Counted from the first letter of the stretch, positions 43,257 to 52,066 are shown. The stretch is DNA of 64,000 nucleotides from Peribacillus folii (GCF_030271255.1 NZ_JASJOM010000005.1:1-64000); one strand, 5' to 3'. The notes: a model not told the origin generated them from the sequence alone. Translations and numbers: made by a program.

Positions 43257-45164
43257 TTAGTTGCTGCGTGCTTTTATTTGGTGGAGCAGGTTGTTGATGA
43301 AAGCATCTATTGGATGAGATTCATTCGTTTGCTCGCCGTATTTGCGGACGTTGACTTCCTTTTTTCGCTCTTCTTTATCGCCAAGGACAAGCATATATGG
43401 GATCTTCTTCATTTGGGCATCCCTGATTTTATATCCGAGCTTTTCGTTGCGTTCGTCCATAGTCACCCTTATGCCAAGCTTTTTCAGTTGTTTTTGGAGT
43501 TTTTGGCTGTACGGAATATGGACGTTCGAGACAGGGATGATTTGTACCTGGATTGGGGCAAGCCATACCGGAAAAGCCCCTGCATAATGCTCAATCAGGA
43601 TCCCCAAAAAACGATCGACCGAGCCATAAATCGCACGATGGATGACGACGGGGCGGACTTTTTGATTTTGTTCATCCATGTAAGTCAATTCGAATTTTTC
43701 CGGCATTTGAAAATCAAGTTGAATCGTTGCACATTGATGGCTGCGCTTTAATGCATCCTTAATATGAAAATCAATTTTCGGTCCGTAAAAGGCTCCGTCC
43801 CCCTCATTGAGTTGATAAGCGACGCCGATGCGTTCCAGCACATTTTTCAAGGCTGCTTCAGACGCATCCCAAAGGGAGTCATCTCCCAATGAATCCTTGG
43901 GCCGAGTCGAGAGCTCCACGGCGTACTCGAATCCGAATGTCCGATACACTTGGTCAATCAGTTGAAACACCTGCTTGATCTCCTCCTCGATTTGCTCCTG
44001 CCGTACGAATAGGTGGGCATCATCCTGGCAAAATGTGCGGACCCGAAGCATTCCGTTCAATGCTCCACTATATTCATGGCGATGGACTTGACCGAATTCA
44101 GCCATCCTGATGGGTAAGTCCCTGTAGGAATAACGATTATTTTTGAAGAGAAGCATATGGCCCGGACAGTTCATTGGCTTCATCGCGAATTTCGTATCAT
44201 CGACCTCCGTAAAGTACATATTCTCATGATAATGATCCCAATGGCCCGATCGTTCCCATAAGCGCTGATTCATCATGAACGGCGTACGAACCTCGTCGTA
44301 ATCCGCTTCAGCCTGAAGCTCACGCGAGAACTTCTCCAATTCATTCCTGATGATTTGTCCTTTCGGTAAATAAAACGGCATTCCAGGAGCTTCCTCGGAA
44401 AACATGAATAGCTCGAGCTGCTTCCCTAATTTCCGGTGATCGCGCTTGGCTGCTTCTTCCATGAAACGGAAGTGTTCCTGCAAATCCTTTTTACTTGCGA
44501 AGGCCACGCCGGACACCCGTTGAAGCACTTCATACCGTTTATCTCCCCGCCAATAAGCACCTGAAACACGTGTGAGCTTGAATGCTTTTACAAAAGCTGT
44601 CGCAGGAAGGTGCGGTCCGCGGCAAAGGTCGATAAATTCCCCTTGTTGGTAAAGCGTAAGTTTTTCACCGTTCGGAATGTTGTTCACAATATCGAGCTTG
44701 AATGGCTCCCCTTGTTTTTCAAAAAGCTGCACCGCTTCTTCATAACTAACCTCGATCCTTTTTATTTCCAGATTTTCGTTTATGATTTTTTCCATCTCTT
44801 TTTCAATGGCTTGCAGACTCTCTGAGCTCAAGGGATGCTCCAGCTTAAAATCATAATAAAAACCATCCTCGATGACCGGACCCATGCCCAATTGCGCCGT
44901 ACCATGAAGTCTCTTCACCGCCTGTGCCAAAATATGCGCCGAAGTGTGCCGCAAAACGTGCAGTCCTTCTTCCGAATCAAGCGTTATAATCGAAAGTTCC
45001 CCCGCTTCATTCAACTGGTAACTTAGATCAACCAGTTGCTTATCGAACTTTCCTGCAACTGCCTTTTTCCTTAAGCTTGAACTGATGGAGCCTGCCACGC
45101 TTTCCACTGTCGTACCCATCAGATATTGCTTTTGCTTCCCATCCGGGAAACGAATGTTGATCAT
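43257..45164 (-). CDS. thrS: Threonine--tRNA ligase
   Basis: A 635-residue class II synthetase with an N-terminal TGS domain (INIRFPDGKQKQYLMGTT), a second editing domain with the HTSAHILAQAVKRLHG motif (HxxxH, about 72-87) and a catalytic core: motif 1 and MKPMNCPGHMLLFK, motif 2 around FGQVHRHEYSGALNGMLRVR, motif 3 in GSVDRFLGILIEHYAG, then an anticodon domain. ATG 45164 follows GGAGGGAAAA; the frame extends further upstream through the T-box leader. Tandem T-boxes suggest this is the amino acid-starvation-controlled paralogue (ThrZ-like); whether a second gene exists elsewhere cannot be seen. Confidence 0.93.
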   Translation of the reverse strand: MINIRFPDGKQKQYLMGTTVESVAGSISSSLRKKAVAGKFDKQLVDLSYQLNEAGELSIITLDSEEGLHVLRHTSAHILAQAVKRLHGTAQLGMGPVIEDGFYYDFKLEHPLSSESLQAIEKEMEKIINENLEIKRIEVSYEEAVQLFEKQGEPFKLDIVNNIPNGEKLTLYQQGEFIDLCRGPHLPATAFVKAFKLTRVSGAYWRGDKRYEVLQRVSGVAFASKKDLQEHFRFMEEAAKRDHRKLGKQLELFMFSEEAPGMPFYLPKGQIIRNELEKFSRELQAEADYDEVRTPFMMNQRLWERSGHWDHYHENMYFTEVDDTKFAMKPMNCPGHMLLFKNNRYSYRDLPIRMAEFGQVHRHEYSGALNGMLRVRTFCQDDAHLFVRQEQIEEEIKQVFQLIDQVYRTFGFEYAVELSTRPKDSLGDDSLWDASEAALKNVLERIGVAYQLNEGDGAFYGPKIDFHIKDALKRSHQCATIQLDFQMPEKFELTYMDEQNQKVRPVVIHRAIYGSVDRFLGILIEHYAGAFPVWLAPIQVQIIPVSNVHIPYSQKLQKQLKKLGIRVTMDERNEKLGYKIRDAQMKKIPYMLVLGDKEERKKEVNVRKYGEQTNESHPIDAFINNLLHQIKARSN

Positions 45165-45199
45165 TTTTCCCTCCATCACATGAACACCCCTTTTGTATA

Positions 45200-45440
45200 A
45201 TAAAAAAACGCATTCATCCCTAAGCAAGGGACGAGTGCGTTTACCCGTGGTTCCACCCAATTTCCCATAAGCAAGCAACACTCATGGCTCTGGAGCTTGT
45301 AACGCAGCTTAGGCGATATCAGCTACTAAAGGTTCACTGATATAACTCAAAGGCGGTAAATCATTTTCCTAAGCCAGGAAGTTCGCAGCTGCCCTTCCCT
45401 CTCTTAAGACCGTAAAAATGATTGTTGTCCTTTTCATCGC
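45200..45440 (-). promoter_or_regulatory. T-box riboswitch, proximal copy
   Basis: On the minus strand the leader holds a specifier loop with ACC (Thr) at 45355-45357 within GATTTACCGCC, a T-box sequence GGGTGGAACCACGGG (about 45246-45260) with the UGGA that would pair with tRNA acceptor, and a terminator hairpin (45208-45240) with ACGCACTCGTCCC-type arms and a T7 run. Uncharged tRNA-Thr would favour antitermination and expression of the ligase. Confidence 0.9.
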
Positions 45441-45460
45441 GATTTTTTTATAAACAAAAA

Positions 45461-45690
45461 ACGCACCCATCCCTCTATAAGGGACGAGCGCGTTTACCCG
45501 TGATTCCACCCAATTTCCCATAACACTTTCACTTATGGCTCTGGAGCTGTAACGCAGCTTAGGCGCTATCGGTTACTATCATTCACCGATAAAAGCTCAA
45601 AGGCGGTAAATCATTTTCCTAAGCCAGGAAGTTCGCAGCTGCCCTTCCCTCTCTTGAGACCGTAAAAATGATTGTTGTCCTCATCATGGC
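45461..45690 (-). promoter_or_regulatory. T-box riboswitch, distal copy
   Basis: A second complete leader upstream of the first: ACC specifier at 45605-45607 (exactly 250 bp from the proximal one), T-box GGGTGGAATCACGGG near 45500-45512, and terminator hairpin 45461-45493 followed by a T run. About 84 bases around the specifier are identical to the proximal copy but for one base. In series, both terminators must be overcome, so control is expected to be tighter. Confidence 0.9.
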
Positions 45691-45692
45691 TT

Positions 45693-45735
45693 CTGATTTA
45701 TTGATTGTTATACATATTACAATTAATCCCCGAAA
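45693..45735 (-). promoter_or_regulatory. Possible promoter of the T-box transcript
   Basis: On the minus strand a TTGTAA and a TAATAT are 17 bases apart near 45740-45712, upstream of the distal leader. The match is moderate and the start point is not fixed. Confidence 0.35.
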
Positions 45736-45837
45736 GTTACAACAATTTATTCCAAAAAAAATTTATTTTTACAAATAAACAAATCCTATCCTTCCAATCC
45801 TTTAATTGGTATAATCAGTAAAAAAAGGGCGGTTTCT

Positions 45838-46113
45838 ATGAAAAATTTAAGCAGGTGGTCAATCGGATTCGCGATGATGGGTGCCGCAGCAGTTGGCCTT
45901 TCTTTTGCCAGCAAAGAAGCCTTCGATCTTTTAATGGTTTTCGGATTCGGGGCATTATTGCTCGGTATGCTAGTAAGCTTCGGGGCCTTGTTCAAAAATG
46001 AAAAAGGCAAGGAGAAATTCTTGGCTGTCGGGGCGTTCTTTCTATTAAGCTTCATCCTCGTTTGGAATGAACCCCTTCAAATCATCAGGTTTTTAACGTG
46101 GATGAGGAATTAA
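45838..46113 (+). CDS. Small three-helix membrane protein
   Basis: A 91-residue product with three helices (about 8-26, 30-52 and 62-78). No family recognised. The start site is weak (AGGGCGG), but a TATAAT at 45809-45814 lies upstream. It is 33 bases before an S51 peptidase gene on the same strand, so they may be co-transcribed. Confidence 0.55.
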   Translation: MKNLSRWSIGFAMMGAAAVGLSFASKEAFDLLMVFGFGALLLGMLVSFGALFKNEKGKEKFLAVGAFFLLSFILVWNEPLQIIRFLTWMRN

Positions 46114-46146
46114 CATGTGCTTTAGCGACTGGGAGGCGATACAGAG

Positions 46147-46782
46147 ATGGATATTTGTTTCATTGGCAGCGGCAGTCACGCGAATAACGACTTAGATGAG
46201 GTGTACCTCGAACTTTCAAGCAGGATGAATCGTGATGCAAAGATCTTGATAATTCCTTTTGCCACCGACGCTTCCAGGTACGAAGGCTGGCTTTCAACCA
46301 TCAAAGCGGCTTTTTCAGAAATGGAACATGCACGTGTTGACATATTGAATGAAAACCTTACAGAAGAGGAAATGAAGCAAGCTATAAACGAACATGATGT
46401 TCTTTATTTTATTGGCGGCAGTCCAGAAAGATTGATCACTTTAATGGAGAAAAAAAGACTTACACCGATCTTGAAAAGCTTCAAGGGCTTACTGATCGGA
46501 TATAGTGCTGGCTCACTAGCCTTCTGCACCGATTGCATCATAACGAAAGATAAAGACTATCCAGAAACGATTGTGGTCGATGGCTTGGCATTGGTTACGT
46601 TTAGCGTCGAGGTCCATTACGAGAATCAGATAGATGCAGAATTGCTTCCCCTTTCAAGTGAACGAAAGATCTATGCCCTTCCAGATGGAAGTGCCCTTTT
46701 CACTAAGAACGGCGAACCCTCTAAAGTGGTTAAGGCTATTTATTGCTTTCAAAATGGTACACGCTTGGAGAAGGTCCTGTGA
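46147..46782 (+). CDS. Peptidase S51 family protein (YgaJ-like)
   Basis: A 211-residue protein of the class I glutamine-amidotransferase-like fold. The nucleophile Ser lies in the elbow LIGYSAGSLAF (about 117-127) as in PepE-type alpha-aspartyl dipeptidases and cyanophycinase relatives; a His for the triad is expected at EVHYEN. GGGAGGCGATACAG precedes the ATG. B. subtilis YgaJ is the nearest relative I know. The dipeptide substrate is not shown. Confidence 0.8.
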   Translation: MDICFIGSGSHANNDLDEVYLELSSRMNRDAKILIIPFATDASRYEGWLSTIKAAFSEMEHARVDILNENLTEEEMKQAINEHDVLYFIGGSPERLITLMEKKRLTPILKSFKGLLIGYSAGSLAFCTDCIITKDKDYPETIVVDGLALVTFSVEVHYENQIDAELLPLSSERKIYALPDGSALFTKNGEPSKVVKAIYCFQNGTRLEKVL

Positions 46783-46788
46783 AGTTAT

Positions 46789-47430
46789 TCAGCTTGGATG
46801 GTCTTTAGAGTGGACAACCGCTCGCTTAGCATTCTTCACACGGAGCCATAAGGTAAGTCCAGTGGTCCAAAGGGTTAGTGCGCAGCCAAATCCTAACAGT
46901 GATAATTTTGCCGTAATTTCGTGATCACCAAGCATGATGGTGCTTGGAGCGACAAGTAAAGTCATAAGTGCCAGAAAGCAGAGGATCACTCCAGTAAAAT
47001 AATATAGTTTGATTTGAAAAAGCGATGCCAGGGGTAAGAAATGGATGCCCACGATAATGGCGATGACACCAGGTATAAGCTCGGTTTGATTGGCCGCGTT
47101 ACAGATGGCAATGGCAGCCCCGATCAGTAAACCTTCGGCGATGAAGACGATGTTGAACCAGAATCGGATTCGCTTCAGGTTCCCTGTAATTTGCTGCGGC
47201 ATTTCATGTGCCGCATGCAATAGTGAAATGCCTCCAATAAGCAGCATCAATCCAACTAAAATGGCAGCGAGTTCCACGTATGGAAACCCCCATTCCTGCA
47301 ATCCCATGACACCGATCCCTGCCCAGAGCGTACCGAAGAATGCCATGAATATGACACCGATTCCAGTACCGCGATATGCTTCTCTCGTTTGCATCATCCA
47401 TATCCTTTCATCTTCAGTGATATCTTCCAT
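46789..47430 (-). CDS. Hypothetical membrane protein, six helices
   Basis: A 213-residue product with about six helices and a polar N terminus MEDITEDERIWMMQTREAYRG. Charged residues flank helix 4. I recognise no family. GATGGAG precedes the ATG. The adjoining 41-bp array lies immediately upstream. Confidence 0.65.
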   Translation of the reverse strand: MEDITEDERIWMMQTREAYRGTGIGVIFMAFFGTLWAGIGVMGLQEWGFPYVELAAILVGLMLLIGGISLLHAAHEMPQQITGNLKRIRFWFNIVFIAEGLLIGAAIAICNAANQTELIPGVIAIIVGIHFLPLASLFQIKLYYFTGVILCFLALMTLLVAPSTIMLGDHEITAKLSLLGFGCALTLWTTGLTLWLRVKNAKRAVVHSKDHPS

Positions 47431-47479
47431 ACTCCATCATACTGCGGATGGTCACCCATTATTCATGAACGATTCGATT

Positions 47480-47835
47480 CTCCTTTTCGGAGATAAAATT
47501 GCCGGTTTCGTCGATATATTTCTTTTTTCGGAGATATATTCGCCGGTTTCGTCGATATGTTTCTTTTTTCGGAGATATATTCGCCGGTTTCGTCGATATA
47601 TTTCTTTTTTCGGAGATATCTTCGCTGGTTTCGTCGATATGTTTCTTTTTTCGGAGATATTTTCGCCGGTTTCGCCGATATGTTTCTTTTTTCGGAGATA
47701 TCTTCGCCGGTTTCGTCGATATATTTCTTTTTTCGGAGATATCTTCGCTGGTTTCGTCGATATGTTTCTTTTTTCGGAGATATCTTCGCCGGTTTCGTCG
47801 ATATGTTTCTTTTTTCGGAGATATTTTTGCAGTTT
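47480..47835. repeat. Array of about 8.5 units of a 41-bp tandem repeat
   Basis: The unit contains CGGAGATAT, TTCGCCGGTTTCGTCGATAT and TTTCTTTTTT; starts at 47488, 47529 and 47570 confirm the 41-bp period. Units differ at a few positions (TCTTCGCTGG, ATTCGCC, TTTTCGCC). Because 41 is not a multiple of 3, three units make a 123-base frame cycle; that keeps several frames open on both strands and yields FRRYIRRFRRYVSFFGDIF-like translations, none with a ribosome binding site. It fills the gap between the membrane protein gene (47430) and yokU (47922). Confidence 0.9.
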
Positions 47836-47883
47836 CCGTGGTTTTGTTCTATTTTCTGGATCATGCTTCTCCTTACACGTTGC

Positions 47884-47915
47884 GGGAGAAGGGATGACGA
47901 TCATCCGCTTCTCCC
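47884..47915 (-). terminator. Strong hairpin after yokU
   Basis: GGGAGAAG-GGATGA / TCATCC-CTTCTCCC stem with a short loop, 6 bases after the yokU stop on the minus strand. No T run, so it may protect the mRNA end. Confidence 0.55.
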
Positions 47916-47921
47916 GTGATT

Positions 47922-48188
47922 TCATTTCCAATTGAATAGTTGCTTGACTGGCGCCGCAAGAAGCTGAGCATAGGTGAACTCGTCAGGATATTCACTCAGG
48001 TCGTAAATGGATAAGGCCTCATCCACCTTTTGGTTCATATGGTCAGACACATAAATTCCGCATTCAGGACAGTTAATGGCTGGAACCTGCAGGAGCTTTA
48101 TCGATCGTTTTCCATCCGGCATGATCCAGTAGCAATCCTTCTTTTCACTTTCTTCAACGTTTGGGGCATTGCACCACAAGCAATCCAT
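47922..48188 (-). CDS. yokU: YokU family zinc-binding protein
   Basis: An 88-residue protein with two CxxC pairs: MDCLWCNAPN near the N terminus and AINCPECGIYVSDH (about 46-59), a single zinc ribbon like MqsA/YgiT antitoxin N domains. The start ATG 48188 has AAGGAGG 7 bases upstream. It overlaps the kamA stop and follows it in the same operon, as in B. subtilis. The role in lysine metabolism is unclear. Confidence 0.82.
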   Translation of the reverse strand: MDCLWCNAPNVEESEKKDCYWIMPDGKRSIKLLQVPAINCPECGIYVSDHMNQKVDEALSIYDLSEYPDEFTYAQLLAAPVKQLFNWK

Positions 48189-48190
48189 CG

Positions 48191-49642
48191 TCATCCCTCC
48201 TTGCCTTCCGGTTTCACCGGTTCACCTTTGGATATGGCCTGTTTTTTTTCTTGGGCCTTCCTCAGTTTTTCCTTCATTTCATCGCGTTTATCGCGGCGGT
48301 CCTTTAATGAGGCATGCTCTGCGGCATTTTCATATGCCTTTCTCTTATCAAGGCGGCGCAACCCTTCTGGTACCAAGTTGAATTTTTCGTCCGTCATGAG
48401 TGCGGATATCCCCACGGCCGCTTTTCGTTCTTCCGTGCCATACACTTCATCAAAGTACGCGTCCGCACTGCCGGAAACATAATTCTTCGGCTCCGGATAG
48501 CTTGTGATGACTCCTTCAAAGTTCCGCAATACGACCTTATCCGGACTTTGGGATAGCAGGTAATTCGGGGTCAAGGCGATTTTTCCGCCGCCGCCTGGGG
48601 CATCGACAACAAAGGTCGGCACCGCATATCCCGATGTATGGCCGCGCAGTGCTTCAATGATTTCCAATCCTTTTGAAACCGGCGCCCGGAAATGGCCAAT
48701 CCCTTCGGATAAATCGCATTGATAAATGTAATAAGGCCTTACCCTCGCCATGACACAGTCATGCATCAGTTTTTTCATGATATGGACACTATCGTTGATG
48801 CCAGCGAGTATGACCGCCTGATTACCAAGCGGGACGCCTGCCATCGACAGCATGTCGCAAGCCTTCTTCGCTTCGTCGGTCAGTTCAAGTGAATGATTGA
48901 AATGGGTGTTTAACCAAATTGGATGGTATTTTTTCAGAATATTACATAAATTTTCCGTAATCCGCTGCGGGAAAACGACTGGTGCCCGTGTGCCGATCCG
49001 GATGATTTCCACATGCGGGATGGCGCGTAAGTTGCTCAATACGTATTCGAGGATCTTATCATTGATCAGCAAGCCGTCCCCGCCGGAAATCAGCACGTCC
49101 CTCACTTCCGGTGTATTTCTTATATATTCGATCGCCCCGTCCAATTGTTTCTTTGGAACGCCCATGCCGACCTGGCCTGAAAAACGGCGGCGCGTGCAAT
49201 ATCGGCAGTACATCGAGCACTGGTTCGTAACAAGGAACAGAACTCTGTCTGGGTATCGATGCGTCAAGCCTGGAACCGGTGAATCCTCATCCTCATGGAG
49301 CGGATCCTCTAAATCATACCTCGTCTTGTTCATTTCGGCCGAGAGCGGCACCGATTGTAAACGAATCGGGCAGCGAGGATCATCAGGATTCATTAAAGAG
49401 GCATAATAGGGCGTTATGTTCAAAGGAATCGTTTGTGTCGAGATCCGGACGCCTTCCTCTTCCTCCGGTGTCAGGTTGACGACCTTTTTCAAATCATCCA
49501 AGGTTTTGATCGTATTGGTCAATTGCCAAATCCAATCGTTCCACTGCTCTTCCTTGACGTCCTTCCAAAGCTCGATCTCATTATAGTGCCTGCGTCCGCC
49601 AAGGTATTCTTTATGTTTTATTTCCATTCCCATCATGTTCAT
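48191..49642 (-). CDS. kamA: Lysine 2,3-aminomutase
   Basis: A 483-residue radical SAM and PLP enzyme that interconverts L-lysine and beta-lysine. The [4Fe-4S] motif is CSMYCRYC (Cys142, 146, 149), and the PLP lysine Lys354 lies in APGGGGKIAL. The C terminus (about 430-483) is highly charged (KDRRDKRDEMKEKLRKAQEKK). Start ATG 49642 has GGGGAGGG 9 bases upstream. A sigma-54 promoter lies upstream; the operon is kamA-yokU. No ablB (beta-lysine acetyltransferase) gene adjoins. Confidence 0.94.
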   Translation of the reverse strand: MNMMGMEIKHKEYLGGRRHYNEIELWKDVKEEQWNDWIWQLTNTIKTLDDLKKVVNLTPEEEEGVRISTQTIPLNITPYYASLMNPDDPRCPIRLQSVPLSAEMNKTRYDLEDPLHEDEDSPVPGLTHRYPDRVLFLVTNQCSMYCRYCTRRRFSGQVGMGVPKKQLDGAIEYIRNTPEVRDVLISGGDGLLINDKILEYVLSNLRAIPHVEIIRIGTRAPVVFPQRITENLCNILKKYHPIWLNTHFNHSLELTDEAKKACDMLSMAGVPLGNQAVILAGINDSVHIMKKLMHDCVMARVRPYYIYQCDLSEGIGHFRAPVSKGLEIIEALRGHTSGYAVPTFVVDAPGGGGKIALTPNYLLSQSPDKVVLRNFEGVITSYPEPKNYVSGSADAYFDEVYGTEERKAAVGISALMTDEKFNLVPEGLRRLDKRKAYENAAEHASLKDRRDKRDEMKEKLRKAQEKKQAISKGEPVKPEGKEG

Positions 49643-49687
49643 TAAAAATTTCCCTCCCCTTATTCTAAGAACTTATTGATATACTCT

Positions 49688-49703
49688 CGCAAGAATGATG
49701 CCA
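49688..49703 (-). promoter_or_regulatory. Sigma-54 promoter of kamA
   Basis: TGGCAT-CATTC-TTGCG on the minus strand matches the -24/-12 consensus TGGCAC-N5-TTGCA at 10 of 11 fixed positions apart from the ends, leaving a leader of about 35 bases before kamA. An inverted repeat with arms GGC.GCAAAAT / ATTTTTGC.GCC lies at 49753-49793, a suitable distance for an enhancer-binding activator. Confidence 0.8.
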
Positions 49704-49870
49704 ACACCCTTGACGAGGATAAATAAGGGGCTGTGAGGAATCTGTTCTTGACGGCCGCAAAAATCCTTTCTAATCGCCCAATATTTTGCAGCCAGATTCT
49801 TTGCAGGCGGGGACCTATGATACACTGAAATTATCTGTATATTCTAAATAATGGCAAGAGGGAGTAAGAT

Positions 49871-50416
49871 TTGTTGGTACATATAATTGATGAAGAAGTA
49901 TCTTTAAGGCTGTTCAATAAGGATGATGCTGAAGAATTTTATACGTTAACCATGCGTTCTAAGGCCTATTTGAAAGAATGGCTCGGCTGGCTCGATTACG
50001 TCGAAAGGGTACAGGATACGGCCGAATATATTAAAGCAAGACTGTTGGAAGTAGTGGATAATGGAGGATATCCCAAATCATTTGCGATTATATATAAAGG
50101 GGAAATGGCAGGGACAATCGGATTTAATGAAATTAATAAATCGAATAAAATCGGGGTTGTCGGGTATTGGCTGGGAGAAGAATTTCAAGGGAAGGGAATC
50201 ATGACCAAGGCTTTCAAAAGCTTAATCGATTACGGGTTTAACGACCTCGGCTTAGGCAGGATTGAAGTGAGAGTGGCTGTTGAAAATAAAAAAAGCCGTG
50301 CCCTTCCTGAACGATTGGGGTTTAGAAAAGAAGGTGAAGTAAGGAATGCAGAGTGGTTATATGACCATTTTGTAGACCATGTTATCTATGGGCTCTTGGC
50401 TGAAGAATGGACGTAA
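49871..50416 (+). CDS. GNAT N-acetyltransferase, RimL/YdaF type
   Basis: A 181-residue acetyltransferase with the RimL-like layout: DEEVSLRLFNKDDAEEFYTLT, the acetyl-CoA loop IGVVGYWLGEEFQGKGIMTKA (about 97-117) and RIEVRVAVENKKSRALPERLGF (about 135-156). It probably modifies a ribosomal protein or antibiotic N-terminal amine. TTG start at 49871 follows GGGAG. It lies between kamA and its activator, but on the opposite strand. Confidence 0.85.
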   Translation: MLVHIIDEEVSLRLFNKDDAEEFYTLTMRSKAYLKEWLGWLDYVERVQDTAEYIKARLLEVVDNGGYPKSFAIIYKGEMAGTIGFNEINKSNKIGVVGYWLGEEFQGKGIMTKAFKSLIDYGFNDLGLGRIEVRVAVENKKSRALPERLGFRKEGEVRNAEWLYDHFVDHVIYGLLAEEWT

Positions 50417-50430
50417 CGTGCACGTAGTAA

Positions 50431-50467
50431 AAAAGGAAACTCCTAAAAAAAACAGGAGTTTCCTTTT
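50431..50467. terminator. Bidirectional terminator of GNAT and sigma-54 activator genes
   Basis: AAAAGGAAACTCCT / AGGAGTTTCCTTTT stem, 14 bp, with a 9-base loop and T tracts on both sides; only 1 base separates it from the activator stop. Confidence 0.9.
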
Positions 50468-50468
50468 T

Positions 50469-51923
50469 TCATGAATCTCTCGTTTCCGCGGTATACACCT
50501 TTTCAATTTTGTACTTGCTTAACTTATATTGTAATCCTTGCCTCGTAATAGTGAGGGCCTCGGCCGTCTTACTGATATTCCCGTTATATTTCTCGAACAT
50601 CTTGATGATCATTTCCTTTTCCAGTTCCTCAAGGACGACAGGTAAATCAATCGTGTCCGTTAATGTGGGAGGCAGGGTCTGGGCATTGGAGGGAGTGTAT
50701 TTGCCTGACGGGAAAAGATAGGCCGGAAGGTGATGTTCATCAATCATATCCTCCCCTGCATCCATGACGTTAAAGGCCAATTCGATGGCATGACCCAGTT
50801 CACGAATGTTTCCTGGCCATGGATACTGAAGAAGCCGATTCATCGCCTTTTGAGTGATGCCGCGAACGTCCGAAAAAAATGAATTGTTGAACTTCTGAAT
50901 AAAGTGATCGGCAATGAACGGTATATCCGCTTTGCGCTCCAGCAGGGACGGCATTTGAATCGTCACGACATTCAGGCGAAAAAATAAATCGGAGCGAATG
51001 ATCCCCCTTTCCAACGCCTCATCGGGAGAAATGTTCATCGCCGCAATGATCTTCACGTTAATTTTTTGCTCCTTTGCCCCTCCCACGCGACGCACCTCGC
51101 CCTCTTGCAGCACCCGCAGCAATTTCGCCTGCAATCCAAGGTCGAGGCTATTCAATTCATCAAGAAACAGCGTACCGCCATTGGCCTGTTCAAAAATCCC
51201 CAGCCGATCCACCGCCCCGGTGAAGGCCCCCTTCGTCGTGCCAAAAAGCAGACCCTCCATCAATTCCCTTGGAACCGCCGCACAATTTTGCGCAATGAAC
51301 GGCTGATGGCGATGGGCACTTACATTATGTATACTTTGGGCAACCAATTCCTTCCCTGTTCCCGTCGGTCCATAAATCATGACCGGGGAATGCGTTCGGG
51401 CCGCTTTCTTTGCCAACGATATCGCTTCTTGAAAAGCGGGACTGCTCCCGATCAGATCGCTGAAATGATACGTCGCCGTCCCTTCCAAAAATTTATTTTT
51501 CTTATAGGTTTTCGCAAGCTGGGAACGTAAATCAACAATTTGGTCATACATATTCATGACCTTGGTAATGTCCTTGGCAATCTCCACTGCCCCGATGATT
51601 TCGCCATCTTCATATAAAGGATATGTGCTATTGATCGACGTTATCTTTTTCTCCTTAACATTGACATAGGTCTGGATCGACTCATTCGTTTCAATTCCTT
51701 TGTCCAAGGCCGCCTGCAGCGTACTTGATTCATCCGTCAAGGAAGGGTATAGCTGAAAGATATTCTCCCCAAGCACCTGTTCACGAGCCAGCCCATCGAT
51801 ATGTGCCATCATTTCATTATAAAAAACCGTATCTCCATCTTTATTCACGATATGAACACCCACATTGATTACATTCAATATCCATTCAAATTGAGTGGAA
51901 AACTGATTGACTGAAGATTTCAT
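50469..51923 (-). CDS. Sigma-54-dependent activator, KamR/RocR-like
   Basis: A 484-residue PAS-AAA+-Fis activator. The PAS domain (about 10-125: WILNVINVGVHIVNKDGDTVFYN) is the probable sensor. The AAA+ domain has Walker A MIYGPTGTGKELVAQSIHN, the GAFTGA loop in KGAFTGAVDRLG and Walker B GGTLFLDELNS, showing sigma-54 contact. The C terminal Fis helix is ISKTAEALTITRQGLQYKLSKY. ATG 51923 follows GGAGAGGAAGAA. Being one gene from kamA with a -24/-12 promoter, it likely activates kamA in response to lysine. Confidence 0.88.
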   Translation of the reverse strand: MKSSVNQFSTQFEWILNVINVGVHIVNKDGDTVFYNEMMAHIDGLAREQVLGENIFQLYPSLTDESSTLQAALDKGIETNESIQTYVNVKEKKITSINSTYPLYEDGEIIGAVEIAKDITKVMNMYDQIVDLRSQLAKTYKKNKFLEGTATYHFSDLIGSSPAFQEAISLAKKAARTHSPVMIYGPTGTGKELVAQSIHNVSAHRHQPFIAQNCAAVPRELMEGLLFGTTKGAFTGAVDRLGIFEQANGGTLFLDELNSLDLGLQAKLLRVLQEGEVRRVGGAKEQKINVKIIAAMNISPDEALERGIIRSDLFFRLNVVTIQMPSLLERKADIPFIADHFIQKFNNSFFSDVRGITQKAMNRLLQYPWPGNIRELGHAIELAFNVMDAGEDMIDEHHLPAYLFPSGKYTPSNAQTLPPTLTDTIDLPVVLEELEKEMIIKMFEKYNGNISKTAEALTITRQGLQYKLSKYKIEKVYTAETRDS

Positions 51924-52066
51924 TTCTTCCTCTCCGTTCTCGCATTTGATAGAACACCTGTAAATTATATCATTTAATGGGAATAGTTTGATAGGACCGA
52001 CAAAGCTTCCGGAGATAAAAAAGGAGTTTCCCTTTCTGCAGGGAAATGTATAGGAGAGGGGTGATT

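Noticed and set aside
42852..43751. A 299-codon plus-strand frame crossing the 21-bp array into the threonyl-tRNA synthetase gene
   Set aside because: It runs antisense through the conserved synthetase C terminus and through repeat DNA; no start signal.
43257..45164. Prophage or horizontally acquired synthetase
   Set aside because: Composition and T-box control are normal for a resident Bacillaceae gene.
45165..45281. N-terminal extension of threonyl-tRNA synthetase
   Set aside because: It translates the T-box and terminator; GGAGGGAAAA marks the inner start.
47480..47835. CRISPR array in the 41-bp repeat
   Set aside because: The whole unit repeats with no unique spacers.
47452..47935. Open frames of up to 281 codons reading FRRYIRRFRRYVSFFGDIF
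   Set aside because: They are produced by the 41-bp array, appear on both strands in several frames, and have no start signal.
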